DNA of 64,000 nucleotides from Martelella mediterranea DSM 17316 (lineage in GTDB: Bacteria > Pseudomonadota > Alphaproteobacteria > Rhizobiales > Rhizobiaceae), in NCBI RefSeq assembly GCF_002043005.1, contig NZ_CP020330.1:1324501-1388500 (forward strand). Reading direction: 5' to 3'. How positions within the stretch are numbered: position 1 is the first letter of the stretch; each line of letters starts with the position of its first letter. Positions 54,190 through 63,414 of this stretch are shown one piece after another. A program made the position numbers and the translations under genes. The notes under the pieces are model-generated. The model ran no database searches, had not been told where the DNA came from, and worked only from the letters and a program-made list of their open reading frames with translations.

Positions 54190-55287
54190 ATGGGCTCCTA
54201 TATCCTTCGCCGCATCCTCCTGATGATCCCGACGCTGATCGGGATCATGACGATTTCCTTCGTCATCGTGCAGTTCGCGCCGGGTGGGCCGGTGGAGCAG
54301 GTGATTGCCGAGATCAACGGCCAGGGCGGCGGCGCGGAAAGCCGGATTTCCGGCGGCTCGGATGCCGGCATGTCGATGGACAGTTTCGACAGCGCGTCCT
54401 CCTCCAGCTATCGCGGCGCACAAGGGCTCGATCCGCAACTGATCGCCGATCTCGAGCGCCAGTTCGGCTTCGACAAGCCGCCGCTGACCCGCTATCTGCT
54501 GATGATGCGGGATTTCGCGACCTTCAATTTCGGCGACAGTTTCTTCCGCAATTCCTCGGTGATCGACCTCATCATCGACAAGCTGCCGGTGTCGATCTCG
54601 CTCGGCGTGTGGGTGCTGATCCTGTCCTACGGCATCTCGATCCCGCTCGGCATCCGAAAGGCGGTGAAGGACGGCTCGCGCTTCGATGTCTGGACCTCTG
54701 GCGTGATCGTGATCGGCTACGCCATTCCGGGCTTCCTGCTCGGCATCCTGCTGATCATCCTGTTCGCCGGCGGCTCTTTCTTCGACTGGTTTCCGCTGCG
54801 CGGCCTTGTCTCGGACAATTTTTCGCAACTGCCCTTGTGGCAGAAGCCCCTCGACTATTTCTGGCACCTGGCCCTGCCGCTGATCGCGCTGTCGGTGTCG
54901 TCCTTCGCGACGACCACGCTTTTGACCAAGAACTCGTTCATCGACGAGATCGGCAAGCAATATGTCGTCACCGCGCGCGCCAAGGGGCTGACCGAGAACA
55001 AGGTGCTCTACGGCCACGTGTTCCGCAACGCGATGCTGATCGTGATTGCCGGCTTCCCGGGCTCGTTCATCCTGGCTTTCTTCACCGGCTCGCTTCTGAT
55101 CGAGAACGTGTTCTCGCTCGATGGTCTCGGCCGGCTCGGCTATCTCTCGCTGGTCAATCGCGATTATCCGGTGGTGTTTGCCACGCTCTACATCTTCTCG
55201 CTTCTCGGCCTCGTGATCGGGCTCGTCTCCGACCTGATCTACACCTGGATCGATCCGCGCATCGATTTCGAAAAGAGGGATGTGTGA
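54190..55287 (+). CDS. yejB: Peptide ABC transporter permease (YejB-like)
   Basis: This is a 365-residue inner-membrane permease of the DppB class. After the first helix there is a long periplasmic segment, including a Gly/Ser-rich stretch ([20 protein letters not shown]) usual for YejB. The conserved coupling loop [12 protein letters not shown] lies near residue 257, and N-R-D-Y-P-V-V near the C-terminus. ATG 54190 follows the repeat. The upstream open frame runs through the repeat and is spurious. Confidence 0.93.
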   Translation: MGSYILRRILLMIPTLIGIMTISFVIVQFAPGGPVEQVIAEINGQGGGAESRISGGSDAGMSMDSFDSASSSSYRGAQGLDPQLIADLERQFGFDKPPLTRYLLMMRDFATFNFGDSFFRNSSVIDLIIDKLPVSISLGVWVLILSYGISIPLGIRKAVKDGSRFDVWTSGVIVIGYAIPGFLLGILLIILFAGGSFFDWFPLRGLVSDNFSQLPLWQKPLDYFWHLALPLIALSVSSFATTTLLTKNSFIDEIGKQYVVTARAKGLTENKVLYGHVFRNAMLIVIAGFPGSFILAFFTGSLLIENVFSLDGLGRLGYLSLVNRDYPVVFATLYIFSLLGLVIGLVSDLIYTWIDPRIDFEKRDV

Positions 55288-55288
55288 G

Positions 55289-56431
55289 ATGAGCGAACTC
55301 GCATCCCCCGATGTGGCGGCGAACGTGCCGAAATCCGGCATCCTGTCGCCGATGAATGCAAGACGCTGGCAGAACTTCAAGGCGAACCGGCGCGGCTTCT
55401 GGTCGCTGTGGATTTTCCTGTTCCTGTTCATCATCAGTCTCGGCGCGGAATTCGTCGCCAACGACAAGCCGCTGATCGCCTCCTACCGCGGCGAGATCCT
55501 GTTTCCGGTGCTGGTCGATTATCCTGAGGAGAAGTTCGGCGGCTTTCTCGCCGTCACCGATTACCGCTCCGGTTTTATTCAGGATGAGATCGAGTCCAAT
55601 GGCTGGATGATCTGGCCGCCAGTGCGATATTCCTACCGCACCATCAACGCCAATGTACCCTATTCCGCGCCGACGCCGCCCTTCTGGCTGATGAGCAAGG
55701 AGGAGCGCTGCGCCGGCTATCCGCAGGGCGTGGACGATCCGGGCTGCGTGCTCGGCAACATGAACTGGCTCGGTACCGACGACCTAGCGCGTGACGTGCT
55801 GGCCCGGGTGATCTACGGTTTCCGGATCTCGGTGCTGTTCGGCCTGCTGCTCACCGGCTTTTCCGCCGTCATCGGCGTCAGCGCGGGCGCAGTTCAGGGC
55901 TATTTCGGCGGCTGGGTCGATCTTTTGATGCAGCGCTTCATCGAAATCTGGTCGTCGCTGCCGACGCTCTACATTCTGCTGATCATCGCCGCGATCCTGC
56001 CGCCCGGATTCTGGGTGCTGCTCGGCGTGATGCTGGTGTTCTCCTGGGTCAGTTTCGTGGCGGTGGTGCGCGCGGAATTTCTCAGGGCGCGCAATTTCGA
56101 ATATGTCCGCGCCGCCCGCGCGCTCGGCGTCGGCAATGGCACGATCATGTTCCGCCATCTGCTGCCGAACGCCATGGTGGCGACGCTGACCTTCGTGCCG
56201 TTCATCCTGTCGGGCGCGATCGTGACGCTGACCTCGCTCGATTTCCTGGGCTTCGGCATGCCGCCGGGCTCGCCCTCGCTCGGCGAACTGGTCAACCAGG
56301 GCAAGAGCAATCTGCAGGCCCCCTGGCTCGGCATCACCGCATTCATGACGCTGTCCATCATGCTGTCGCTGCTGGTGTTCGTCGGCGAGGCGGTGCGCGA
56401 TGCCTTTGATCCGAGGAAGACGTTCCAATGA
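55289..56431 (+). CDS. yejE: Peptide ABC transporter permease (YejE-like)
   Basis: This is a 380-residue DppC-class permease with the N-terminal OppC-like segment, W-L-G-T-D-D-L-A-R-D-V-L-A-R-V, and the coupling loop E-Y-V-R-A-A-R-A-L-G-V-G-N. ATG 55289 lies 1 bp after the yejB stop, with AGAGGGA 8 nt upstream. An ATG at 55280 overlaps the ribosome binding site. Its stop overlaps the yejF start (ATGA). Confidence 0.93.
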   Translation: MSELASPDVAANVPKSGILSPMNARRWQNFKANRRGFWSLWIFLFLFIISLGAEFVANDKPLIASYRGEILFPVLVDYPEEKFGGFLAVTDYRSGFIQDEIESNGWMIWPPVRYSYRTINANVPYSAPTPPFWLMSKEERCAGYPQGVDDPGCVLGNMNWLGTDDLARDVLARVIYGFRISVLFGLLLTGFSAVIGVSAGAVQGYFGGWVDLLMQRFIEIWSSLPTLYILLIIAAILPPGFWVLLGVMLVFSWVSFVAVVRAEFLRARNFEYVRAARALGVGNGTIMFRHLLPNAMVATLTFVPFILSGAIVTLTSLDFLGFGMPPGSPSLGELVNQGKSNLQAPWLGITAFMTLSIMLSLLVFVGEAVRDAFDPRKTFQ

Positions 56432-58047
56432 CAAAGACGCCTCTCCTTTCCGTCAAGGACCTTTCCGTCGCCTTCCGCCAGGGCGGGGCAGACAACCTTG
56501 CCGTCGACCGGGTGTCCTTCGATATCATGCCGGGCGAGGTGGTGGCGCTGGTGGGCGAATCGGGCTCCGGCAAGTCCGTGACCGCCGCCTCCGTGCTGCG
56601 ATTGCTGCCCTATCCGGCGGCAAGCCACCCGAACGGAGAAATCCTGTTCGAGGGTCGTGACCTCCTGAAGGCCGATGACCGAACGCTGCGCGAAGTGCGC
56701 GGCGGCGATATAACACAGATCTTCCAGGAGCCGATGACCTCGCTCAACCCGCTCCACACGGTCGAGCGGCAGGTTGGCGAAACGCTGGCGCTGCATGCCG
56801 GGCTGACCGGGGCCGCCGCGCGCAAGCGGATATTGGAGCTGTTGAACGAAGTCGGCATTCGCGAGGCGGAAAAACGTCTCGGGGCCTTCCCGCACGAGCT
56901 ATCCGGGGGCCAACGTCAGCGCGTGATGATCGCGATGGCGCTCGCCAACCGTCCGAAACTCCTGATCGCCGACGAGCCTACGACCGCGCTCGATGTCACC
57001 GTGCAGGCGCAGATATTGAAACTGCTGAAATCGCTGCAGCGCGACCACGGCATGTCGATGCTGTTCATCACCCATGATCTCGGCATCGTCCGCAAATTCG
57101 CCGACCGGGTCTGCGTCATGACCAAGGGCAAGATCGTCGAGCATGGCCCCGTCGCCGAGATATTTGACGATCCGCAGCATGATTACACCAAGCACCTGCT
57201 GGCCGCCGAGCCGAAGGGCACGCCGCCGGCGCATGATCCCGCGCGCGAGGTGGTGATGGAGGCGGACAATCTGAAGGTCTGGTTTCCGGTCAAGGTCGGC
57301 CTGCTGCGCAAGACCGTCGATCACGTCAAGGCCGTCAACGGCATCTCGCTGAAGCTGAGGGCCGGCGAGACGCTTGGCGTCGTCGGCGAGAGCGGGTCGG
57401 GCAAGACCACGCTTGGACTGGCGCTGACGCGGATGATTTCGTCGGAAGGCCGCATCGCCTTTATCGGCAAGGACATCGATGCCTACAGTTTCAAGGCGAT
57501 GAAGCCGCTGCGCGAGCAGATGCAGATCGTATTTCAGGACCCCTACGGCTCGCTCTCCCCGCGCATGTCGATCGGCGAGATCATCGCCGAGGGGCTGAAG
57601 ATCCACGAGCGCGGCCTTTCCGCCGCCGAACGGGAGGCCCGCGTCGGCGCGGCGCTGGAGGAGGTCGGCCTCGATGCCGCCACCCGCTGGCGCTACCCGC
57701 ATGAGTTTTCCGGCGGCCAGCGCCAGCGCGTGGCGATCGCCCGCGCCATGGTGCTGAAACCCCGCTTCGTGATGCTGGACGAACCGACCTCGGCGCTCGA
57801 CATGAGCGTGCAGGCGCAGGTGGTCGACCTGCTTTCCGCGCTGCAGAAGAAGCATAATCTCGCCTATCTGTTCATCAGCCACGACCTGAAGGTGGTGCGG
57901 GCGCTGGCGAACGAGATCATCGTCATGCGGCTTGGCGAGGTGGTGGAGCGTGGCCCCGCCAAGGACGTGTTCGAGAACCCGCAGGCAGACTACACCAGGG
58001 CGCTGCTCGCCGCCGCCTTCGATATCGAGCCGGTCGAGGCGGATTGA
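56428..58047 (+). CDS. yejF: Peptide ABC transporter ATP-binding protein, fused double ATPase (YejF-like)
   Basis: This 539-residue protein has two complete ATPase domains in tandem. Each has a Walker A (G-E-S-G-S-G-K-S near 44 and G-E-S-G-S-G-K-T near 330) and a signature (L-S-G-G-Q-R-Q-R-V and F-S-G-G-Q-R-Q-R-V), joined by an oligopeptide-type C-terminal segment. It powers the YejBE pore. ATGA overlap with yejE implies coupling. It ends the operon. No strong terminator is visible before urtA. Confidence 0.95.
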   Translation: MTKTPLLSVKDLSVAFRQGGADNLAVDRVSFDIMPGEVVALVGESGSGKSVTAASVLRLLPYPAASHPNGEILFEGRDLLKADDRTLREVRGGDITQIFQEPMTSLNPLHTVERQVGETLALHAGLTGAAARKRILELLNEVGIREAEKRLGAFPHELSGGQRQRVMIAMALANRPKLLIADEPTTALDVTVQAQILKLLKSLQRDHGMSMLFITHDLGIVRKFADRVCVMTKGKIVEHGPVAEIFDDPQHDYTKHLLAAEPKGTPPAHDPAREVVMEADNLKVWFPVKVGLLRKTVDHVKAVNGISLKLRAGETLGVVGESGSGKTTLGLALTRMISSEGRIAFIGKDIDAYSFKAMKPLREQMQIVFQDPYGSLSPRMSIGEIIAEGLKIHERGLSAAEREARVGAALEEVGLDAATRWRYPHEFSGGQRQRVAIARAMVLKPRFVMLDEPTSALDMSVQAQVVDLLSALQKKHNLAYLFISHDLKVVRALANEIIVMRLGEVVERGPAKDVFENPQADYTRALLAAAFDIEPVEAD

Positions 58048-58081
58048 CAGTTTCTGCCCACCGTCGCCTTTCCCCCTGGAC

Positions 58082-58097
58082 TACGTCAAATGACGTA
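58082..58097. promoter_or_regulatory. Palindrome upstream of urtA
   Basis: TACGTCA and TGACGTA form a perfect 7-bp inverted repeat with two A between (16 bp overall), 107 bp before the urtA ATG. It is a good candidate dimer site. It does not resemble an NtrC site, and no sigma-54 -24/-12 element is visible nearby. The bound protein is unknown. Confidence 0.5.
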
Positions 58098-58203
58098 TGT
58101 GGGGTTTTCCCGCCCTCAACGATAGTTGGTCGAGGCGCCGTTCTCGCGGCGTCGCGAAATCCAAAGCCATTCAGGCGATAGTCGTTGAGGGGAACTACGA
58201 ACG

Positions 58204-59499
58204 ATGAATTTCACAAAGGGATTGACCAGCGCCGCCCTTCTGGCCGCGCTCACCACCGCCGGCATTGGCGGCATGGCTTATGCCCAGGAAGACACGATCA
58301 AGGTCGGCATTCTGCATTCGCTGTCCGGCACGATGGCGATTTCGGAAACCACGCTGAAAGACGCCATGCTGATGCTGATCGAACAGCAGAACGAGAAGGG
58401 CGGTCTTCTCGGCAAGCAGCTCGAGGCGGTTGTCGTCGACCCGGCCTCGGACTGGCCGCTCTTCGCCGAAAAGGCGCGCGAGCTGATCGAGGGCGACAAT
58501 GTCGCCGCCGTGTTCGGCTGCTGGACCTCGGTGTCGCGCAAATCCGTTCTGCCGGTGTTCGAGGAACTCGACAACATCCTGTTCTACCCCGTCCAGTATG
58601 AGGGCGAGGAAAGCCAGCGTAACGTGTTCTACACGGGTGCGGCGCCCAACCAGCAGGCGATCCCCGCCGTCGATTATCTGATGGAGAATGACGGCGTCGA
58701 GCGCTGGGTTCTGGCTGGCACCGACTATGTCTATCCGCGCACCACCAACAAGATCCTCGAAGCCTATCTCAAGGATCACGGCGTTGCCGAAGAAGACATC
58801 ATGATCAACTACACGCCGTTCGGCTTCTCCGACTGGCAGACGATCGTGTCCGACATCAAGAATTTCGGTTCCGAAGGCAAGAAGACCGCCGTCGTCTCCA
58901 CCATCAATGGTGACGCCAACGTGCCGTTCTACAAGGAACTCGCCAATCAGGGCATTTCGGCTTCCGATATTCCGGTTGTCGCCTTTTCGGTCGGCGAGGA
59001 AGAGCTTGCCGGTCTCGACACCGCGCCGCTGGTCGGTCATCTCGCCGCCTGGAACTACTTCCAGTCCGTCGACACCGATGCGAATTACGACTTCATCGAC
59101 GCCTGGCACGCCTTCACCGGCGATGACGCCCGCGTGACCAACGACCCGATGGAAGCCCATTACATCGGCTTCAACATGTGGGTGAAGGCGGTCGAAAAGG
59201 CCGGCACCACCGATCCGGATGCCGTGATCGACGCGCTGATCGGCGTTTCGGTTCCGAACCTTTCAGGCGGCTATTCCGCGATGATGCCGAACCACCACAT
59301 CACCAAGCCGGTTCTGATCGGCGAAATCCAGGACGATGGCCAGTTCGACATCGTCTACGAAACGCCCGGCCTCGTCGCCGGCGATGCATGGTCCGACTTC
59401 CTGCCGGACTCGAAGAACCTGATTGCCGACTGGCGCGCTCCGATGTCGTGCGGCAACTTCAATGTCGAGACCGGCAAATGCGGCGGTATGGCTGAATAA
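58204..59499 (+). CDS. urtA: Urea ABC transporter, substrate-binding protein
   Basis: UrtA is the periplasmic urea receptor. The 431-residue precursor has a signal peptide ending G-M-A-Y-A-Q-E. The leucine/amide-type fold shows K-V-G-I-L-H-S-L-S-G-T-M-A-I-S-E, V-V-D-P-A-S-D-W-P and C-W-T-S-V-S-R-K-S, all typical of UrtA. GAGGGGA precedes the ATG. It is the first gene of urtABCDE. A strong hairpin follows the stop codon before urtB. Confidence 0.96.
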   Translation: MNFTKGLTSAALLAALTTAGIGGMAYAQEDTIKVGILHSLSGTMAISETTLKDAMLMLIEQQNEKGGLLGKQLEAVVVDPASDWPLFAEKARELIEGDNVAAVFGCWTSVSRKSVLPVFEELDNILFYPVQYEGEESQRNVFYTGAAPNQQAIPAVDYLMENDGVERWVLAGTDYVYPRTTNKILEAYLKDHGVAEEDIMINYTPFGFSDWQTIVSDIKNFGSEGKKTAVVSTINGDANVPFYKELANQGISASDIPVVAFSVGEEELAGLDTAPLVGHLAAWNYFQSVDTDANYDFIDAWHAFTGDDARVTNDPMEAHYIGFNMWVKAVEKAGTTDPDAVIDALIGVSVPNLSGGYSAMMPNHHITKPVLIGEIQDDGQFDIVYETPGLVAGDAWSDFLPDSKNLIADWRAPMSCGNFNVETGKCGGMAE

Positions 59500-59512
59500 T
59501 CCAGGCTCGACG

Positions 59513-59541
59513 CCGGGCGCGGTCAACGCGATCGCGCCCGG
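59513..59541 (+). promoter_or_regulatory. Intercistronic stem-loop between urtA and urtB
   Basis: CCGGGCGCG (59513-59521) and CGCGCCCGG (59533-59541) form a perfect 9-bp GC stem around an 11-nt loop, 13 bp after the urtA stop. No U-tract follows. The position mirrors the aglE-aglF hairpin and would favour higher UrtA than permease levels. Confidence 0.75.
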
Positions 59542-59591
59542 TTAACAGGGGGGCGGCCGGATATTTCGAGGGCCGTCAATTGGGGGCGCAT

Positions 59592-61232
59592 ATGTCCAAA
59601 ATATTCCAGATGCACTGTTTCAGAGCATTCGTTTTAGTAGCCATTTTGTTTCTGACATATGCGCCCTCGTCTTCTTTTGCCCAGACCGACCTTGCCAGCA
59701 CGATCGACCGGTTCGGTTCCTCCCGCGGCTTCGGCCAGACCGAAACCCTGGTCAACGAACTGGCCGCCACCGGCGATGATGCCGCCGTGCCCGCCCTGAA
59801 GGCGCTTGCCGCCGGCGATCTCTACACCCGCAAGAGCGATGGCAAGGTGTTCATCACCCGCAAGGGCTCTTCCAGCCGCGACCTTCTGTTGATCGATCCG
59901 GTGACCGGCGAGGAGGCTGGCGAACTTTCCAAACGCGACCTCGACAAGGTCAAGGTCAACAATAATCTGCGCTCCACAATCGACGCGGCGCTGGCCGGCA
60001 TGACGCTGATGAGCCCCAATCGCGGCACAAGGCTTTCCGCCGCGCAGTCGCTGCTGAAGGCGCCGAGCGAGGACAATCTGATCCTGATCGAGCAGGCGCT
60101 CGAAAAGGAAGAGGATGGCGAGATCGCCGCGGTTCTGGCGCAGGCGCGCGCCGTCTCGGTGCTGAATTCCGACCGTAGCCCGGATGAGAAAGCAGAAGCC
60201 ATTTCCGACATCGCCGATATCGGCGGACGCGAAGCAATCTCGATCCTGCTCTCGGCCCGTTCCAGCGTCGGCCCTGACCTCCAGGACGAGATCGACGCGG
60301 CGCAGGCGAAGATCGAAAAACGGCTCGCCTTCTGGGATCTCGGCCAGAATGTCTGGTACGGGCTGTCGCTCGGTTCCGTGCTGCTTCTGGCGGCGATCGG
60401 GCTTGCGATCACCTTCGGCGTCATGGGCGTCATCAACATGGCCCATGGGGAGATGGTGATGATCGGGGCTTATTGCACCTTCATGGTGCAGCAGATTATC
60501 CGCACCGCCTATCCGCATCTGTTCGACTGGTCGCTGGCGATCGCGCTGCCGGTCGCCTTCATCGTCACCGCCGCCGTCGGCCTTGTGATCGAGCGTGGCG
60601 TGATCCGCTTTCTCTATGGCCGGCCGCTGGAAACGCTGCTGGCCACCTGGGGCGTGTCGCTGATCCTGCAGCAGGCGGTGCGCACCATTTTCGGCCCCAC
60701 CAATCGCGAGGTCGGCAATCCGTCCTGGATGTCCGGTTCCTTCGATCTCGGCGGGCTTATGATCACCTGGTCGAGGCTTTGGATCGTGCTGTTCTCGCTC
60801 GCGGTGTTCGCCGCCCTTCTGCTGCTGATGAAGCGCTCGGCCTTCGGCCTGCAGATGCGCGCCGTCACCCAGAATCGCCGCATGGCGGCTTCCATGGGCA
60901 TCCGCACGCCCTGGGTCGATGCCTTCACATTTGCGCTTGGTTCGGGCGTTGCCGGCCTTGCCGGCGTGGCGCTGTCGCAGATCGACAATGTCTCGCCCAA
61001 TCTCGGCCAGTCCTACATCATCGACAGTTTCATGGTCGTGGTGTTCGGGGGCGTCGGCAATCTCTGGGGCACGTTTGTCGGCGCGTTCTCGCTCGGCATT
61101 CTCAACAAGTTCCTGGAGCCCTATGCCGGCGCGGTGCTCGGCAAGATCCTGGTGCTGGTCTTCATCATCCTGTTCATCCAGAAACGGCCGCGCGGGCTGT
61201 TCGCACTCAAGGGAAGGGCGGTGGAAGCATGA
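59592..61232 (+). CDS. urtB: Urea ABC transporter permease, long form
   Basis: UrtB is a LivH-type inner-membrane permease. This 546-residue protein is the long form. It has a signal-like N-terminus (F-V-L-V-A-I-L-F-L-T-Y-A-P-S-S-S-F-A-Q), then about 220 mostly helical, charged residues that should be periplasmic. The permease domain follows from W-Y-G-L-S-L-G-S-V-L-L-L-A-A-I with N-M-A-H-G-E-M-V. ATG 59592 has GGGGG upstream. A TTG at 59580 is an alternative. It overlaps urtC by 4 bp. Confidence 0.94.
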   Translation: MSKIFQMHCFRAFVLVAILFLTYAPSSSFAQTDLASTIDRFGSSRGFGQTETLVNELAATGDDAAVPALKALAAGDLYTRKSDGKVFITRKGSSSRDLLLIDPVTGEEAGELSKRDLDKVKVNNNLRSTIDAALAGMTLMSPNRGTRLSAAQSLLKAPSEDNLILIEQALEKEEDGEIAAVLAQARAVSVLNSDRSPDEKAEAISDIADIGGREAISILLSARSSVGPDLQDEIDAAQAKIEKRLAFWDLGQNVWYGLSLGSVLLLAAIGLAITFGVMGVINMAHGEMVMIGAYCTFMVQQIIRTAYPHLFDWSLAIALPVAFIVTAAVGLVIERGVIRFLYGRPLETLLATWGVSLILQQAVRTIFGPTNREVGNPSWMSGSFDLGGLMITWSRLWIVLFSLAVFAALLLLMKRSAFGLQMRAVTQNRRMAASMGIRTPWVDAFTFALGSGVAGLAGVALSQIDNVSPNLGQSYIIDSFMVVVFGGVGNLWGTFVGAFSLGILNKFLEPYAGAVLGKILVLVFIILFIQKRPRGLFALKGRAVEA

Positions 61233-62404
61233 TCACGGCCTATCTTTTCCGCTCGCTCGACCGCAAGGTCTCGATCGCGATCATCGTCCTCTTCGCCATC
61301 GCGTTGCTGGTGCCGTTCGCGAACCTCATCATCCCGGCCGACAGCGCCTTTCACCTGCCGACCTATCTGGTCTCACTGTTCGGCAAATATCTCTGCTATG
61401 CGCTGCTCGCGCTGTCGCTCGATCTGGTCTGGGGGTTCTGCGGCATTCTCTCGCTTGGCCATGGCGCCTTCTTCGCGCTCGGCGGTTATGCCATGGGTAT
61501 GTATCTGATGCGCCAGATCGGACCGCGCGGGGTCTATGGCGATCCGATCCTGCCGGATTTCATGGTGTTTTTGAACTACAAGGCTCTGCCCTGGTTCTGG
61601 CATGGCTTCGACATGTTCTGGTTCGCCATGGCGATGGTGCTGCTGGTTCCCGGCGCGCTCGCCTTCGTGTTCGGCTGGTTCGCCTTTCGCTCGCGCGTTA
61701 ACGGCGTCTATCTCTCGATCATCACCCAGGCGATGACCTATGCGCTGCTGCTCGCCTTCTTCCGCAACGATATGGGCTTTGGCGGCAATAACGGGCTGAC
61801 GGATTTCAAGGACATTCTCGGCTTCTCCGTGCAGGCCGACGGCACCCGCGCCGCGCTGTTTGCCGCCTCCGCGCTGTTTCTGGCGCTCGGCCTGTTCCTC
61901 GCCTCGGCGATCGTGCGCTCCAAGGCCGGCAAGGTGCTGGTGGGCGTCCGCGATGCCGAAAGCCGGGTGCGCTTCCTCGGCTACCGGGTGGAAAACTACA
62001 AGTTGTTCACCTTTGTCGCCTCCGCCATGATGGCGGGCGTTGCCGGCGCGCTCTACGTGCCGCAGGTCGGCATCATCAATCCGGGTGAATTCGCACCCGC
62101 GAACTCCATCGAAGTGGTGATCTGGACGGCGGTCGGCGGCCGGGCGACGCTGATCGGGCCGATCATCGGCGCGATCCTCGTCAATGGCGGCAAGACCATC
62201 TTCACCGGCCTGTTCCCCGCCTTCTGGCTGTTCGCGCTCGGCGGCCTGTTCGTCGCCGTGACCCTGTTCCTGCCCAAGGGCATCGTCGGAACGCTTGCGC
62301 CGCGGTTTTCGAAAAAGCCAGGCCCTGACGCCAGGGAGCGGATCGAGCACGCGGAAGAGGCCGAAGCCGGGATCGACGGCATTGCAGAGGAGCCTGCCCG
62401 ATGA
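61229..62404 (+). CDS. urtC: Urea ABC transporter permease
   Basis: UrtC is the LivM-type partner of UrtB. The 391-residue protein has about ten hydrophobic segments and the family's G-I-L-S-L-G-H-G-A-F-F-A-L-G-G-Y-A and V-R-D-A-E-S-R-V-R-F-L-G-Y coupling loop. The C-terminus is hydrophilic and acidic. It starts within the urtB stop (ATGA) and its own stop overlaps urtD. The open frame that runs back to 60473 lies inside urtB and is a shadow. Confidence 0.95.
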   Translation: MITAYLFRSLDRKVSIAIIVLFAIALLVPFANLIIPADSAFHLPTYLVSLFGKYLCYALLALSLDLVWGFCGILSLGHGAFFALGGYAMGMYLMRQIGPRGVYGDPILPDFMVFLNYKALPWFWHGFDMFWFAMAMVLLVPGALAFVFGWFAFRSRVNGVYLSIITQAMTYALLLAFFRNDMGFGGNNGLTDFKDILGFSVQADGTRAALFAASALFLALGLFLASAIVRSKAGKVLVGVRDAESRVRFLGYRVENYKLFTFVASAMMAGVAGALYVPQVGIINPGEFAPANSIEVVIWTAVGGRATLIGPIIGAILVNGGKTIFTGLFPAFWLFALGGLFVAVTLFLPKGIVGTLAPRFSKKPGPDARERIEHAEEAEAGIDGIAEEPAR

Positions 62405-63159
62405 GCTCCCATGAAAAGCGCGCCAAGAGCCTGCTCTACCTCGACAATGTCTCGGTTTCGTTCGACGGCTTCAAGGCGCTGAACAGCCTGTCCTTCGTCA
62501 TCGATCCCGGTGAGTTGCGCGCGGTGATCGGTCCGAACGGCGCGGGCAAGACCACGATGATGGACATCATCACCGGCAAGACGCGGCCGGACGAGGGCGA
62601 GGTGTTCTTCTCCGACACGATCGATCTGACGCGCCGCGACGAGGCCGATATCGCCCAGCTCGGCATCGGCCGCAAGTTCCAGAAGCCGACCGTGTTCGAA
62701 AGCCATACCGTTTGGGACAATCTGGAGCTGGCGCTGAACCGCAAGCGCGGCGTGTTCTCGACCCTGTTCTACAGCCTGACCGGCGAAGACCGCGACCGCA
62801 TCGAGGAAATCCTCGAGACGATCCGCATGACGGCGCGTCGCGACGAGCTTGCCGCAAACCTCTCCCACGGCCAGAAGCAATGGCTGGAGATCGGCATGCT
62901 TCTGGCGCAGGAGCCGAAACTTCTGCTTGTCGATGAACCCGTCGCCGGCATGACCGATGCCGAAACCGTGGAAACCGCCCGCCTGTTGCGCGAGATCGCA
63001 AAGACCCGCGCCGTCGTCGTCGTCGAACACGACATGGGCTTCGTCCGCGACCTCGGCGTCAAGGTCACCTGCCTCGCCGAAGGCTCCGTCCTCGCCGAAG
63101 GCTCGATCGACTTCGTGTCGAACGACCCGAAGGTGATCGAGAATTATCTGGGGAGGTGA
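62401..63159 (+). CDS. urtD: Urea ABC transporter ATP-binding protein
   Basis: UrtD is a LivG-type ATPase of 252 residues. Walker A is G-P-N-G-A-G-K-T-T, the signature region is N-L-S-H-G-Q-K-Q-W-L-E-I-G (SHGQ instead of SGGQ, normal for UrtD), Walker B is L-L-L-V-D-E-P-V-A-G-M-T, and the switch H is in V-V-E-H-D-M-G-F-V. It overlaps urtC by 4 bp. A palindromic repeat separates it from urtE. Confidence 0.96.
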   Translation: MSSHEKRAKSLLYLDNVSVSFDGFKALNSLSFVIDPGELRAVIGPNGAGKTTMMDIITGKTRPDEGEVFFSDTIDLTRRDEADIAQLGIGRKFQKPTVFESHTVWDNLELALNRKRGVFSTLFYSLTGEDRDRIEEILETIRMTARRDELAANLSHGQKQWLEIGMLLAQEPKLLLVDEPVAGMTDAETVETARLLREIAKTRAVVVVEHDMGFVRDLGVKVTCLAEGSVLAEGSIDFVSNDPKVIENYLGR

Positions 63160-63198
63160 GGGGATGGTTGTAGCACTGACGCAGCGTCGACCCCCAAA

Positions 63199-63336
63199 AA
63201 TCTCCCCCCTTGAGGGGGAGATGCCCCGACAGGGGCGGAGAGGGGTGAACCCTCTCGACAGTTTCGGAGCTCGCGGCGTCTGCCCGATACCCCTCTCTGT
63301 CGCTTTCGCGACATCTCCCCCTCAAGGGGGGAGATT
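63199..63336. repeat. Palindromic intergenic repeat, copy 4, inverted (RIME-like)
   Basis: This fourth 138-bp copy has the internal segment in the opposite orientation. Its reverse complement differs from copy 1 (59 kb away) at only two positions by my count, so the two are the same subtype. It occupies most of the 255-bp gap between urtD and urtE, interrupting an operon whose genes are usually tightly packed. Confidence 0.9.
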
Positions 63337-63414
63337 GAGGCTGGCAGGCCTCGCCTCTCCACGCGCTCAGGCAAGGGCGGCTGGCCCTGACCTCCGTCGA
63401 AAGGGCACCCCACC

